Source: Faucicola tetraodonis
Lineage (GTDB): Bacteria > Pseudomonadota > Gammaproteobacteria > Pseudomonadales > Moraxellaceae
Assembly (NCBI GenBank): GCA_032017425.1
Contig: DALZPW010000001.1
Reading direction: 5' to 3' (one strand)
DNA length: 64,000 nt
Shown one piece after another: positions 25,310-34,628 of this stretch. The notes beneath the pieces were generated by a model. The model ran no database searches and had not been told where the DNA came from. It worked only from the letters and a program-made list of their open reading frames with translations. Position 1 is the first letter of the stretch. The number at the start of each line of letters is the position of its first letter. The translations under genes and the position numbers were made by a program.

Positions 25310-26758
25310 ATGACCCAGCTGACACAGCCCATGCCGATTACCATATATGACTCGATGAGTGGACAAAAACGCCCATTCACGCCCTTAGAAGCAGGCAAGG
25401 TTGGCATGTATGTCTGTGGGATGACAGTCTATGATTATTGCCACATTGGTCATGCACGGGTCATGGTCGGCTTTGATGTGGTTGTGCGCTGGCTGCGTCA
25501 TATTGGCTATGATGTCAACTATGTGCGTAATATTACCGATATTGATGACAAAATTATTAACCGCGCTAAGGACAATGGCGAAAGTATCTATCAGTTGACA
25601 GACCGCTTTATCAAAGCCATGCATGAAGATGCTGATAATCTGGGCTGTGAGCGTCCTAACAGTGAGCCAAAAGCCACGGATTTTATCCCACAGATGCAAC
25701 ATCTAATCCAAACGCTGGAAAGCAAAAATTTAGCCTATCAAGGCGCAACGGGCGACGTCTATTATGCGGTCGAAAATTTTGCTGAGTATGGCAAGCTCTC
25801 AAAACGTCGCCTAGCCGATATGCAAGCAGGTGCCAGCGAGCGGGTAAATGTTGAGACAGACAAAAAAAATCCGTTTGACTTTGTATTGTGGAAATCTGCC
25901 AAACAAACAGAGCCGTCTGAGACCAAATGGCAGTCACCTTGGGGTGTGGGTCGTCCAGGTTGGCATATCGAATGTTCGGCGATGAGTACTTGCTGCTTGG
26001 GCGACACCTTCGATATTCACGGCGGCGGGCATGATTTGCAGTTTCCGCACCACGAGAACGAAATTGCCCAATCTGAAGGCGCAACCGGTAAAACCTATGC
26101 CAACAACTGGATGCACGTGGGTTTTATCAATGTTGACGGCGAGAAAATGTCAAAATCACTGGGTAATTTCTTTACCATTCGCGATGTGATGGGACAGTTT
26201 CACCCAGAGACCATTCGTTTCTTTATTTTATCGAGTCATTATCGCAGTCCAGTGAATTTCTCAGATAGCGCGCTTAAAGAAGCCCAAACCAGCCTCACGC
26301 GTCTGTATCAAGCCTTAAAATCTGTAGAAAGCCTCACCGAACTAGCCGGCGAGATTGACAAAACCCCATTTGAAACCCCCTTTAATCAAGCGATGTGCGA
26401 TGATTTTAACAGTGCAGGGGCGGTGAGTGTATTATTTAGTCTGGCACGTGAAATCAACAAAGCAGTCAATCTCGAAACCGCTGAAGGCAATGCCCAAGCG
26501 CTGGCGTTGGCAACATTGCTAAAAGATTTGTCACAACCGCTCAATATTTTACAGCTTAATCCAACCGATTTTTTACAAGCAAAAGTGGGCGAAACGACCG
26601 GGTTAAGTGATAGTGAGATTGAAGCATTCATCGAAGCGCGCAAGCAAGCCAAAGCGGACAAAGACTTTGCCAAAGCTGACCAAATTCGTAATGATTTGAA
26701 GGCGCAAGGCGTTGAGCTAGAAGACGGTAAAAATGGCACGATGTGGCGCCGTGTTTAA
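25310..26758 (+). CDS. cysS: Cysteinyl-tRNA synthetase
   Basis: Class I aminoacyl-tRNA synthetase charging tRNA-Cys. The 482-residue protein has the first zinc ligand and HIGH motif in VCGMTVYDYCHIGHAR (Cys36; HIGH at 45-48), the zinc site further on in GWHIECSAMS with HGGGHDLQFPHHENE, and the KMSKS loop GEKMSKSLGNFFT. The C-terminal anticodon-binding domain ends GTMWRRV. Length fits the family (461 in E. coli, slightly longer here). The start at 25310 follows AAAGGTGA; an in-frame codon at 25262 lies too far upstream. It diverges from the adenosyltransferase gene. Confidence 0.97.
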   Translation: MTQLTQPMPITIYDSMSGQKRPFTPLEAGKVGMYVCGMTVYDYCHIGHARVMVGFDVVVRWLRHIGYDVNYVRNITDIDDKIINRAKDNGESIYQLTDRFIKAMHEDADNLGCERPNSEPKATDFIPQMQHLIQTLESKNLAYQGATGDVYYAVENFAEYGKLSKRRLADMQAGASERVNVETDKKNPFDFVLWKSAKQTEPSETKWQSPWGVGRPGWHIECSAMSTCCLGDTFDIHGGGHDLQFPHHENEIAQSEGATGKTYANNWMHVGFINVDGEKMSKSLGNFFTIRDVMGQFHPETIRFFILSSHYRSPVNFSDSALKEAQTSLTRLYQALKSVESLTELAGEIDKTPFETPFNQAMCDDFNSAGAVSVLFSLAREINKAVNLETAEGNAQALALATLLKDLSQPLNILQLNPTDFLQAKVGETTGLSDSEIEAFIEARKQAKADKDFAKADQIRNDLKAQGVELEDGKNGTMWRRV

Positions 26759-26789
26759 GCTGATTTTAACCTGTCGCGGTTTAAATCGC

Positions 26790-26818
26790 TTGATAATTTA
26801 ACCGATTTTAGCTAGAAT
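26790..26818 (+). promoter_or_regulatory. guaB promoter
   Basis: TTGATA 26790-26795, a 17-base spacer and TAGAAT 26813-26818 make a near-consensus sigma-70 promoter, placing the start near 26825 and giving guaB a leader of about 175 bases. Confidence 0.65.
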
Positions 26819-26883
26819 AGACGGTTAATCAAAAACTAAACGATGGTGTCAATTGAATATACCAATGACAACACGCTAAATCC

Positions 26884-26926
26884 AAAGGCTGGGCAGGGAA
26901 CTGTTCAGCCTTTTGCGGTTTTTTGG
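26884..26926 (+). promoter_or_regulatory. Terminator-like hairpin in the guaB leader
   Basis: AAAGGCTG 26884-26891 pairs with CAGCCTTT 26906-26913 across a 14-base loop; two T-rich stretches follow (TTTT, then GCGG, then TTTTTT). It lies inside the guaB leader, 90 bases before the start codon. It could be the delayed terminator of cysS, or an attenuator for guaB. Confidence 0.45.
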
Positions 26927-26999
26927 CTGTCAAATTTTTCACCACGACAAAATTTTAATTACTATTTAACTACTTACTCTTAACTACTCCGAGGTCTTT

Positions 27000-28466
27000 A
27001 TGTTACGAATCGTTGATGAAGCACTTACCTTTGATGATGTGCTGCTACTACCTGCTTATTCCGAAGTCTTGCCTAAAATGGTAGATTTAAAAACCCGTTT
27101 GACGCGCGGTATTGAGCTAAATTTACCCATCGTATCTGCCGCGATGGATACTGTGACTGAATCACAAATGGCGATTACCATTGCCCAGCTTGGCGGTATG
27201 GGTATTTTGCACAAAAACATGGACATTGATTTACAAGCCATGCAAGTACGCCGGGTGAAAAAATTTGAAGCCGGTACGGTTGTTGATCCTATCAGCGTAT
27301 CACCCGATACCAGTGTAGGCGAATTGCTTCGCATCACCAAAGAAAACAAAATCAGCGGTGTGCCTGTGGTAGAAGGTAACCAAGTGGTCGGTATCGTCAC
27401 CCACCGTGATATCCGTTTTGAAAATAATCTAAGCCAGCCTGTTCGCAATATCATGACCCCAAAAGAAAAATTGGTGACAGTTAAAGAAGGCGAGCCCACA
27501 GAGAATATCAAACGTTTGCTACACGAACACCGTATCGAAAAAGTGATTGTTGTGGACGACAATTTTCAATTAAAAGGCTTGATTACTGTCAATGACTTCA
27601 CCAAAGCTGAAAACAACCCAAATGCTTGCCGCGATAGCAAAGGTCGCTTACGTGTTGGCGCGGCAGTGGGTACGGGTGCAGATACCGAAGCCCGCGTTGA
27701 AGCGCTCATCGCTGCCGATGTGGACGTGATTGTTGTAGATACTGCACATGGTCATTCAAAAGGCGTTATTGATCGCGTGGCTTGGGTGAAAAAGAACTAT
27801 CCAAACATCCAAGTGATTGGCGGTAATATCGCCACTGCTGATGCGGCACTAGCGTTGCGTGATGCGGGTGCCGATGCGGTCAAAGTGGGTATCGGTCCGG
27901 GCTCTATCTGTACCACACGTATTATCGCAGGTATCGGCGTGCCGCAAATTTCAGCGATTAGCAACGTGGCTGATGCGCTAAAAAATGACATTCCACTGAT
28001 AGCCGATGGTGGTATCCGTTTTTCAGGTGATATGGCAAAAGCGTTAGCAGCAGGTGCCTCTTCTATCATGGTGGGTTCGCTACTTGCAGGTACTGAAGAA
28101 GCGCCAGGGGAAGTTGAGCTATTCCAAGGTCGCTATTACAAAGCCTACCGTGGTATGGGTTCGCTAGGTGCGATGTCAGGACAAAACGGTTCATCCGATC
28201 GTTATTTCCAAGACGCCAAAGAAGGGGTAGAAAAATTGGTACCCGAAGGTATCGAAGGTCGCGTCCCTTACAAAGGTCCAATGAACGGTATTATCAACCA
28301 ATTAGCCGGTGGCTTACGTTCGTCAATGGGTTATACAGGCTGTGCCAATATTGAAGAAATGCGTAGCAAACCCCAGTTTGTGCGTGTGACTTCGGCAGGT
28401 ATGAAAGAATCTCACGTACATGACGTGCAAATCACCAAAGAAGCACCGAATTACCGTGTAAACTAA
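27000..28466 (+). CDS. guaB: Inosine-5'-monophosphate dehydrogenase
   Basis: Oxidises IMP to XMP, the rate-limiting step of guanine nucleotide synthesis. The 488-residue TIM-barrel enzyme has the N-terminal block ALTFDDVLLLPAYSEVLP, two CBS domains inserted at about residues 93-205, NAD-binding GGNIATADAALALRDAGADAVKVGIGPGSICTTRI with the catalytic Cys304, and the flap region YRGMGSLGAMSGQNGSSDRYFQ. Length equals E. coli GuaB. The ATG follows CGAGG. It is transcribed alone from 26790 and ends at the terminator 28486-28513. guaA is not in the window. Confidence 0.98.
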   Translation: MLRIVDEALTFDDVLLLPAYSEVLPKMVDLKTRLTRGIELNLPIVSAAMDTVTESQMAITIAQLGGMGILHKNMDIDLQAMQVRRVKKFEAGTVVDPISVSPDTSVGELLRITKENKISGVPVVEGNQVVGIVTHRDIRFENNLSQPVRNIMTPKEKLVTVKEGEPTENIKRLLHEHRIEKVIVVDDNFQLKGLITVNDFTKAENNPNACRDSKGRLRVGAAVGTGADTEARVEALIAADVDVIVVDTAHGHSKGVIDRVAWVKKNYPNIQVIGGNIATADAALALRDAGADAVKVGIGPGSICTTRIIAGIGVPQISAISNVADALKNDIPLIADGGIRFSGDMAKALAAGASSIMVGSLLAGTEEAPGEVELFQGRYYKAYRGMGSLGAMSGQNGSSDRYFQDAKEGVEKLVPEGIEGRVPYKGPMNGIINQLAGGLRSSMGYTGCANIEEMRSKPQFVRVTSAGMKESHVHDVQITKEAPNYRVN

Positions 28467-28485
28467 ATGATATGTTGATTGCGCT

Positions 28486-28513
28486 AAAACTGGGTTAACT
28501 ACCCAGTTTTTTT
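28486..28513 (+). terminator. Terminator of guaB
   Basis: AAAACTGGGT 28486-28495 pairs perfectly with ACCCAGTTTT 28501-28510 around TAACT, then more T. Confidence 0.88.
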
Positions 28514-28549
28514 ATAGCCCAATTTATAGCCCAATTTATAGCCCAAAGT
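28514..28549. repeat. 12-bp tandem repeat
   Basis: The unit ATAGCCCAATTT occurs at 28514-28525 and 28526-28537, followed by a diverged third copy (ATAGCCCAAAGT). It lies between the guaB terminator and the glmM promoter region. Confidence 0.75.
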
Positions 28550-28675
28550 TTTTACAGCCTAGATTGACACCTTGCCGAGTGACCCATAAAAACAAACAGA
28601 TGTCGCAACATGCGTGAAATTTTGCTATGCTAAAATTTTATATTCTTATAACAATGGGCGACAAAGGAGAATTAA

Positions 28676-30031
28676 ATGAGTTATTTTGGTACTGATGGTA
28701 TTCGTGGTAAGTTTGGGGAATTTCCGATACATCCGCAGTTTTTAATCAAACTAGGCTATGCCACGGGTAAAGTGCTGCTAGCTAACCAAGCGACCCCAAA
28801 CGAAAATCATCGTCCCAATGTCGTCATTGGTAAAGATACGCGGCTCTCTGGCTATGTTATTGAAGCCTGTCTGCAAGCAGGATTTAACGCTGCAGGAGTA
28901 GATGTGCATATGCTAGGCACTATTCCAACCCCTGCCATCGCGCATTTGACCCGAAGTTTTCACGCTGATGCGGGCGTGGTGATATCCGCATCCCACAATC
29001 CGTTTTATGACAACGGTATCAAATTTTTCTCCAATGAAGGCAAAAAGCTGTCAGATGAAATTCAACAAGCCATCAATGAAAAAATTGATGAAATCAAAGA
29101 TATCAATGTCGTCATTGATACCCCAGAAGCGCTAGGCAAAAGTTATCGTGTGGAAGATGCCAAAGGTCGCTATATCGAGTTTTGTAAGGGCACTTTCCCC
29201 TACAACCTAAATTTAAATGCCCTAAAAATCGTCGTTGACTGTGCCAATGGCGCAGGATACAGTGTCGCACCCCGTGTATTACGTGAGTTAGGTGCCACCG
29301 TAATTGCGATTGGCGATAAACCCGATGGCATTAATATCAACGACAATGTCGGCTCTACGCATCCGGCAAACTTGCAACAAGCGGTGCTTGACCATGATGC
29401 CCAAGTGGGTATTGCTTTAGATGGCGATGGCGACCGTATCATCATGGTCAATGAAAAAGGCGAGTTGGTTGATGGTGATGGCATTTTATATATTTTAGCC
29501 ACCCAAGCAGCGCAACAAGTCGATGGCGTGGTAGGTACCTTGATGACCAACATGGGTCTGCAATTGGCGTTTGACAAAGCCGGTATTGCCTTTGAGCGCG
29601 CCAAAGTCGGCGACCGCTATGTCATGCAAGGACTTGAAAAAAATGGCTGGGTACTGGGCGGTGAGTCATCGGGTCATATTTTAACGCTAGATAAAGCCAG
29701 TACGGGCGATGCGATTGTGGCAGGTTTGCAAGTGCTTGCGGTGATGGCGCAGAGCAAACAATCATTATCAGAGCTGATGAAGGGTTATACGCAGCTACCA
29801 CAAAAATTGGTCAATGTCAGATTGGCGCAAAAACAAGATCCCTATACCTTCCCAGAATTGGCAAATGCGTTTAAAGCTGCCGAAGAAAAATTGACAGGAC
29901 GGGGTCGTTTACTGATTCGTCAATCAGGTACAGAGCCATTGATTCGGGTGATGGTCGAAAGCGATGATGAGATTGAGTGCGATATGCTAGCCAATGAACT
30001 TGCTGAAAAAGTACGCCAAGTGATGGCGTAA
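28676..30031 (+). CDS. glmM: Phosphoglucosamine mutase
   Basis: Interconverts glucosamine-6-phosphate and glucosamine-1-phosphate, supplying UDP-GlcNAc for peptidoglycan and LPS. The 451-residue protein begins YFGTDGIRGKFGE, has the phosphoserine loop VVISASHNPF (Ser106), the Mg2+ loop LDGDGDR (Asp249, 251, 253), the sugar-specificity loop GGESSGH and the phosphate-binding RQSGTEPLIRVM near the C-terminus. Length fits the family. AAGGAG precedes the ATG. pdxH follows after 25 bp, probably on the same transcript. Its product lies upstream of the lpxA substrate and of the MurU product in this same window. Confidence 0.98.
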   Translation: MSYFGTDGIRGKFGEFPIHPQFLIKLGYATGKVLLANQATPNENHRPNVVIGKDTRLSGYVIEACLQAGFNAAGVDVHMLGTIPTPAIAHLTRSFHADAGVVISASHNPFYDNGIKFFSNEGKKLSDEIQQAINEKIDEIKDINVVIDTPEALGKSYRVEDAKGRYIEFCKGTFPYNLNLNALKIVVDCANGAGYSVAPRVLRELGATVIAIGDKPDGININDNVGSTHPANLQQAVLDHDAQVGIALDGDGDRIIMVNEKGELVDGDGILYILATQAAQQVDGVVGTLMTNMGLQLAFDKAGIAFERAKVGDRYVMQGLEKNGWVLGGESSGHILTLDKASTGDAIVAGLQVLAVMAQSKQSLSELMKGYTQLPQKLVNVRLAQKQDPYTFPELANAFKAAEEKLTGRGRLLIRQSGTEPLIRVMVESDDEIECDMLANELAEKVRQVMA

Positions 30032-30056
30032 AGTTGACGTTTCATAAGGATAAAAC

Positions 30057-30716
30057 ATGAGTATTGATTTTACCAGTCAACGATTATCGTATGAGCAAGG
30101 CGAGCTTATCGAATCACACTTGCCGGAGCAACCGTTTAGCTTGCTACAAACTTGGGTGCAGCAAGCGATTGATAGCAAGCAAGGAGAAGCGTATGCGTTT
30201 TCACTGGCGACTTGTGGACGTGATGGGCAGCCAAGTGTGCGCACCTTATTGATGCGTGAAATTATCCAATTGGATAACACGGGCATTGGCCTCGTGTTTT
30301 ATACCAATTACGACAGCGCCAAAGGCTGTGATTTGGCGACCAACCCCAATGCTGAAGCATTATTTTTTTGGCCAAGCCTAGAAAGACAAATCCGTCTTAC
30401 CGGCGCTGTGCAAAAGGTTAGTCGTGAACAATCTGCTCAGTATTTTCATAGCCGTCCGCGTGATAGCCAATTAGCCGCTTGGGTCAGCGAGCCACAAAGC
30501 AGCGTGGTTGCCAGCCGCGAGGTAATGGAAGACAAATTTGCCCAATTAACTGCGCAGTATGGGGACAATCCAATCCCTTTACCAGAATTTTGGGGAGGCT
30601 ATCTGCTGACGGTAGAAAAAATCGAATTTTGGCAGGGTAGAGCCAATCGTATGCACGACCGCATCGTATATTCGCTAGATGGCGACCAATGGGTGATGGA
30701 ACGCTTATTACCTTAA
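30057..30716 (+). CDS. pdxH: Pyridoxine/pyridoxamine 5'-phosphate oxidase
   Basis: FMN-dependent oxidase that forms pyridoxal 5'-phosphate. The 219-residue protein shows EAYAFSLATCGRDGQPSVRTLLMREI (FMN-binding strand region), FYTNYDSAKGCDLATNPNAEALFFWPSLERQIRLTGAVQKVS, SRPRDSQLAAWVSEPQSSVV and the C-terminal WQGRANRMHDRIVYS that binds substrate. Length agrees with E. coli PdxH (218). AAGGAT precedes the ATG. It lies 25 bp after glmM and ends at a bidirectional terminator shared with the converging BI-1 gene. Confidence 0.97.
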   Translation: MSIDFTSQRLSYEQGELIESHLPEQPFSLLQTWVQQAIDSKQGEAYAFSLATCGRDGQPSVRTLLMREIIQLDNTGIGLVFYTNYDSAKGCDLATNPNAEALFFWPSLERQIRLTGAVQKVSREQSAQYFHSRPRDSQLAAWVSEPQSSVVASREVMEDKFAQLTAQYGDNPIPLPEFWGGYLLTVEKIEFWQGRANRMHDRIVYSLDGDQWVMERLLP

Positions 30717-30729
30717 ACTACAAGCCATA

Positions 30730-30760
30730 AAAAAACACGGTACTTTAAACCGTGTTTTTT
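30730..30760. terminator. Bidirectional terminator between pdxH and the BI-1 gene
   Basis: A twelve-base-pair perfect stem, AAAAAACACGGT 30730-30741 with ACCGTGTTTTTT 30749-30760, usable from both directions. Confidence 0.9.
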
Positions 30761-30773
30761 TGTTTGATAAAAA

Positions 30774-31493
30774 TTAGTTTTGCAGTGAACGCAGTAAACG
30801 CACAAATTCAATATACATCCACACCAGTGTTGATAAGATACCGACGCTTAGTACCCATTCATAGCTTTCATCCACCCCTGCGGCATAAGCTCGCTCAACA
30901 CTATCAAAATCTAATAACAAGCTCAGTGATGCAATCACAATCACCAGCAAGCTAAAACCAATACCCACCACGCCACCGCTAAATAAATACGGCAGTGAGC
31001 TACCAAATAGGCTAAACCCGATTTGTACTAGATACACCAGCATGATAGCAATCACAGCCGACATCATCACAGAACGAAATTTTTGGGTGACTTTAATCAC
31101 GCCACTGCGATAAAGCGCCAGCATCACTGCAGCGGTCACGAAAGTTGCGACCAACGCCGTCGGAGCCACTGTGGGAAACTTAATACTAGCAAATAGGGAA
31201 ATCGCGCCAATCACGATGCCCTCTAAAATAGCATAGGGAATTGCCAGTGTTTTAGCTATGTGGGGTTTTGAGATAATTACCATACTCAATACAAACGCCA
31301 CCAAGATACTGGCTAAAGCCGCTACACTCACAAAACCTGAAGTGACGCCAGTAGCTAAGCAATAGCCAAAAAATCCAACACCCGATAAGGTCGTCAAACC
31401 TAACAGAAAAGAGGTTTTTCGGATGACCCCTTTGACCGTCATCGGTGTCGTACTAACCGCAAGTTCAGCACGAGATATAATCGGATTTGCCAT
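30774..31493 (-). CDS. Bax inhibitor-1 / YccA-family membrane protein
   Basis: The 239-residue protein has about seven hydrophobic segments after an N-terminal cytoplasmic part (MANPIISRAELAVSTTPMTVKGVIRKT). It resembles the YbhL-like branch of the BI-1 family, with the late SLSLLLDFDSVERAYAAGVDESYEWVLSVGILSTLVWMYIEFVRLL, where the acidic residues near the C-terminus form the di-Asp pH/Ca2+-sensing site known in the family member BsYetJ. The role in bacteria is unclear, perhaps membrane stress or calcium leak. Start 31493 is supported by GGGAG nine bases upstream; a frame to 31526 is rejected. Confidence 0.9.
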   Translation of the reverse strand: MANPIISRAELAVSTTPMTVKGVIRKTSFLLGLTTLSGVGFFGYCLATGVTSGFVSVAALASILVAFVLSMVIISKPHIAKTLAIPYAILEGIVIGAISLFASIKFPTVAPTALVATFVTAAVMLALYRSGVIKVTQKFRSVMMSAVIAIMLVYLVQIGFSLFGSSLPYLFSGGVVGIGFSLLVIVIASLSLLLDFDSVERAYAAGVDESYEWVLSVGILSTLVWMYIEFVRLLRSLQN

Positions 31494-31694
31494 AAAAATT
31501 TGCTCCCAAGAGTTAAAAAAATTCAAAAGTTAGTTAAATATCAATTACCTTAAATTAGCAAATAGCAACGAGTTTGTATACATTAACTGCACAACGAAGG
31601 TTAGCAATTTTGTAATATAAAATATTGATTGGGCATAACGTGAGCCAGTAAGCTGTGATAAAATAGCTTAATCTTTATCAGTTAATTTTCTGCT

Positions 31695-32627
31695 ATGACG
31701 TCCACACTTATTCCCAATCCTGCCTTTGGGCGTATCGGCATTATGGGTCGTGCCAACAAGCCAAGTGTCATTCAAAGTATCTACCAAATTTGTGACTTTT
31801 TCCATGAGCAAGGGTTGCCTTTATTAATTGACCATCAGACGGCACGGTTGCCGGCATTAGATTTTGCACGTCTAGGCGAGATTGCTACGATTGAGCGCAG
31901 TTTGCTAGGCGGTGCTTGTGATTTGGTCATTGTGGTCGGTGGTGATGGCTCGCTGCTACATGCGGCGCAAGTATTGGTCAAACACAAAGTGCCAGTGGTG
32001 GGGGTGAACCGCGGACGTTTAGGGTTTTTAACTGACATTTATCCTGATGATTTAAACGTAAAATTGACCAGTATTTTACAAGGTCATTATCAGCTTGAAG
32101 ATCGATTCTTGTTAAAGATGGAAATCCGTCAAGGTGCGCATGTGATTTATGAAGATATGGCGCTAAATGACATTGTGCTGCATGCAGGCAAGTCAGTGCA
32201 TATGCTAGATTTTCATTTAAAAATTGATGGGCTTAATGTCTATCGTCAGCATAGTGATGGTCTGATTGCCTCCACACCGACGGGTTCCACCGCTTATGCG
32301 CTATCAGGTGGCGGGCCGATTATTCATCCTAGTATGGATGCCATTTGTCTGGTGCCCATGCATCCACATACCTTATCAAGCCGCCCGATTGTGGTTAGCG
32401 GCAACAGCGAAATTAAAATCCGCATCCATAAAGATAATCGTACCCAGCCGATGGTGAGTGCAGATGGGAAACCGTCGGTGCCCCTTAACCAAAACCAGCG
32501 CTTAGTGATTCACAAGCATCCTAACAAACTCACGTTATTACACCCACCTGGGGTAGATTTTTTTGAAGCTTGCCGTACTAAGCTCGGTTGGAATAGCTAC
32601 GCTGAAGAATTTAGTATGGATAATTAA
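31695..32627 (+). CDS. nadK: NAD kinase
   Basis: Phosphorylates NAD to NADP. The 310-residue protein shows FGRIGIMGRANKPSV at the start, the GGDG motif VVGGDGSLLHAAQ (Asp84), VPVVGVNRGRLGFLTD, the NE/D-type block ALNDIVLHAGK, HSDGLIASTPTGSTAYALSGGGPIIHP and the C-terminal ADGKPSVPL. Length is normal for gammaproteobacteria (292-305). The ATG has no strong ribosome-binding site visible. It is flanked by a divergent BI-1 gene and ends at the terminator 32631-32663. Confidence 0.97.
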   Translation: MTSTLIPNPAFGRIGIMGRANKPSVIQSIYQICDFFHEQGLPLLIDHQTARLPALDFARLGEIATIERSLLGGACDLVIVVGGDGSLLHAAQVLVKHKVPVVGVNRGRLGFLTDIYPDDLNVKLTSILQGHYQLEDRFLLKMEIRQGAHVIYEDMALNDIVLHAGKSVHMLDFHLKIDGLNVYRQHSDGLIASTPTGSTAYALSGGGPIIHPSMDAICLVPMHPHTLSSRPIVVSGNSEIKIRIHKDNRTQPMVSADGKPSVPLNQNQRLVIHKHPNKLTLLHPPGVDFFEACRTKLGWNSYAEEFSMDN

Positions 32628-32630
32628 ATA

Positions 32631-32663
32631 AAAAAGCCACCTGAATCATTTAGGTGGCTTTTT
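32631..32663. terminator. Bidirectional terminator between nadK and the transglycosylase gene
   Basis: AAAAAGCCACCT 32631-32642 pairs with AGGTGGCTTTTT 32652-32663, and both strands end in T runs. Confidence 0.9.
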
Positions 32664-32676
32664 ATGAAGAAATACC

Positions 32677-34020
32677 TTAATTAATCAGCCCACTTGCCGA
32701 GCGTTTTGAGATAAATCCATCAGGAATTTGGTTGTGGTCGGCTTGCCAACGCTGAAATGCCAATTTGGTATTGGTGCCTACGACGCCATCTGACCCTTTG
32801 GTATCATAACCCATTGCCGTCAAACGCTGTTGAAGTTGGCGTACTTCATAAGTAGCAAGTGGCTGCTCATAGCGAGGCCAAGATTGCTGTAAGCCTGGCT
32901 GCCCGATAATGGCTTTGGCAAGTAAGCTCACCCCCATAGCATAATTGGAGGAGTTATTATAGACCTTAATCGCATCAAAATTTTTGGTTAATAAAATCGC
33001 AGGACCCTCTTTACCCGCAGGGAGCCACAATTCTGCCATCGCATCCATGGGCGCATTTGGGGTAATAAATTGAACACCTAAATTTTGCCAGTCCGCCATG
33101 GTTTTTTTGGTACTGACCTGGCGATAATCAAAACCACTCGGTAATCGTACTTCATAGTACGAGCCCATACCACGTTGCCAGCCTGCATTTTTGAGATAGC
33201 TTGCGGTAGAGGCTAACGCATCAGCGGTATGCCAAGGGTTACGATGACCATCACCATTGCCATCTACTGCTTCATCTAACCAAGTTTTGGGAATAAATTG
33301 GGTATGCCCCATGCCACCTGCCCAAGAGCCGCGCAATTGCGACCAATCAATATCACCACGCTCAAGCAGCGACAACAGCGCTAGTAGCTGATCCTCTGCA
33401 AAACTGCGGCGACGACCATCATATGCCAGGGTCGCCAAACTATTGACCAGTGATGAGTTGCCTGTGCCTTGACCATAAGAAGATTCCATGCCCCAAATGG
33501 CAGTCACAATAGAGGCTGGCACACCATACTGATTTTCAATGCGATCAAGTAGGGCGCTTTGGCTGGCAAAATTGCGCTGACCCCCACTGACACGACCACT
33601 CGACGCGGCACCATCGATATATTCCCAAGGCATTTTGGCAAATTCAGGCTGTCCTTTATCCAGTGATACCACTTGCTCGCTGTAGTTAGCGCTTGACAGT
33701 AAGCGTTCAACATCAGCACGGGGGTAACCTTTTTGCACGGCGCGTTCAATAAAATCCGATTTCCACTGATAAAAACTGCTGTATTGATTGGTTGGAATAG
33801 TCACAGGTGGCATGGGCGTGACTTTCGGGGGTGCCGTAATCACCACAGGGGAAGTCGGCAACGTACCTGGTAATTTTTGGGGTTGGGTCTGAATAGGTGC
33901 TGATGAACAGGCTGCCAACAATGCCGCTAAGCTGACAGGCAATGCCAGTTTTTGACCACCCAAACGATGCGACAAACAGAGCGATAAAGCGACGATAGAC
34001 GACGGATATTTAACATACAT
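32677..34020 (-). CDS. Lytic murein transglycosylase, MltB family, with PG-binding domain
   Basis: Cleaves the MurNAc-GlcNAc bond with anhydro-sugar formation, acting on peptidoglycan in the periplasm. The 447-residue protein has a lipoprotein-type signal (LAALLAAC, lipid-bearing Cys38), a Pro-rich linker, and the SLT_2 domain with the catalytic Glu in IWGMESSYGQGTG (Glu179), followed by GRRRSFAEDQLLALL, GSWAGGMGHTQFIP and DGNGDGHRNPW. A C-terminal PG_binding_1 domain (LQQRLTAMGYDTKGSDGVVGTNTKLAFQRWQ) makes it longer than E. coli MltB. Its anhydro-muropeptide products lie upstream of the AmgK-MurU recycling route encoded at 55430-57277. Confidence 0.94.
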   Translation of the reverse strand: MYVKYPSSIVALSLCLSHRLGGQKLALPVSLAALLAACSSAPIQTQPQKLPGTLPTSPVVITAPPKVTPMPPVTIPTNQYSSFYQWKSDFIERAVQKGYPRADVERLLSSANYSEQVVSLDKGQPEFAKMPWEYIDGAASSGRVSGGQRNFASQSALLDRIENQYGVPASIVTAIWGMESSYGQGTGNSSLVNSLATLAYDGRRRSFAEDQLLALLSLLERGDIDWSQLRGSWAGGMGHTQFIPKTWLDEAVDGNGDGHRNPWHTADALASTASYLKNAGWQRGMGSYYEVRLPSGFDYRQVSTKKTMADWQNLGVQFITPNAPMDAMAELWLPAGKEGPAILLTKNFDAIKVYNNSSNYAMGVSLLAKAIIGQPGLQQSWPRYEQPLATYEVRQLQQRLTAMGYDTKGSDGVVGTNTKLAFQRWQADHNQIPDGFISKRSASGLIN

Positions 34021-34274
34021 AGAGCAATAACCTCAATTAATACAAGCCAAATGCGTACAAACATAACAACTGTGGTAAAAAAATTGAATATAGCACAAAA
34101 ATAGGAAATTTTAGTTGTTAAGGAATAATTGATATAAAAATACTACAAAAATTGGGGTAAAAATATTGCCAGATTTTGGCAGTTTTGCCAGCGTTTTTTG
34201 AAAAATAGGATTTGATAATTGGTCAAAAAAGTTTATGATAATCGGTTTATACTAGCTAATTTTGAGGAATAACT

Positions 34275-34562
34275 ATGCTAAAAGTCAATCAATATTTTGA
34301 TGGGAATGTGGCATCAATCGGTTTTCAAACAGCCACCCTACCTGCGACCGTAGGCGTGATGAAAGTAGGGGAATACGAATTTGGCACGAGTCAATTTGAA
34401 ACCATGACCGTCATTAGCGGGGCTATCTCAGCATTGTTGCCAGACCAAACTGATTGGCAAACTTTTAAAGCCAGTGAAACCTTTACCGTCGATGCCAACC
34501 AAAAATTCAAGGTAAAAATTGACGAAGAGACGGCTTATCTTTGTACTTACCAAGATAAATAA
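34275..34562 (+). CDS. ppnP: Pyrimidine/purine nucleoside phosphorylase PpnP
   Basis: Small cupin-like phosphorylase (formerly DUF1255, YaiE) that splits several nucleosides. The 95-residue protein matches the family along its length: VNQYFDGNVASIGFQ, ATVGVMKVGEYEFGTSQFETMTVISGAISALLP and FTVDANQKFKVKIDEETAYLCTY. GAGGAAT precedes the ATG. It is monocistronic and converges on the pirin gene across a shared terminator. Confidence 0.93.
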   Translation: MLKVNQYFDGNVASIGFQTATLPATVGVMKVGEYEFGTSQFETMTVISGAISALLPDQTDWQTFKASETFTVDANQKFKVKIDEETAYLCTYQDK

Positions 34563-34580
34563 GCAAGATAAATAAGAAAT

Positions 34581-34617
34581 AAAAAAGCGATATCAAATAC
34601 ATGAAATCGCTTTTTTT
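34581..34617. terminator. Bidirectional terminator between ppnP and pirin gene
   Basis: An eleven-base-pair stem, AAAAAAGCGAT 34581-34591 with ATCGCTTTTTT 34606-34616, loop of 14 bases, T run on both strands. Confidence 0.85.
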
Positions 34618-34628
34618 AGCCGAAAAAT

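Noticed and set aside
28514..28549. CRISPR-like repeat
   Set aside because: Units are 12 bp and directly adjacent without spacers; no cas genes in the window.
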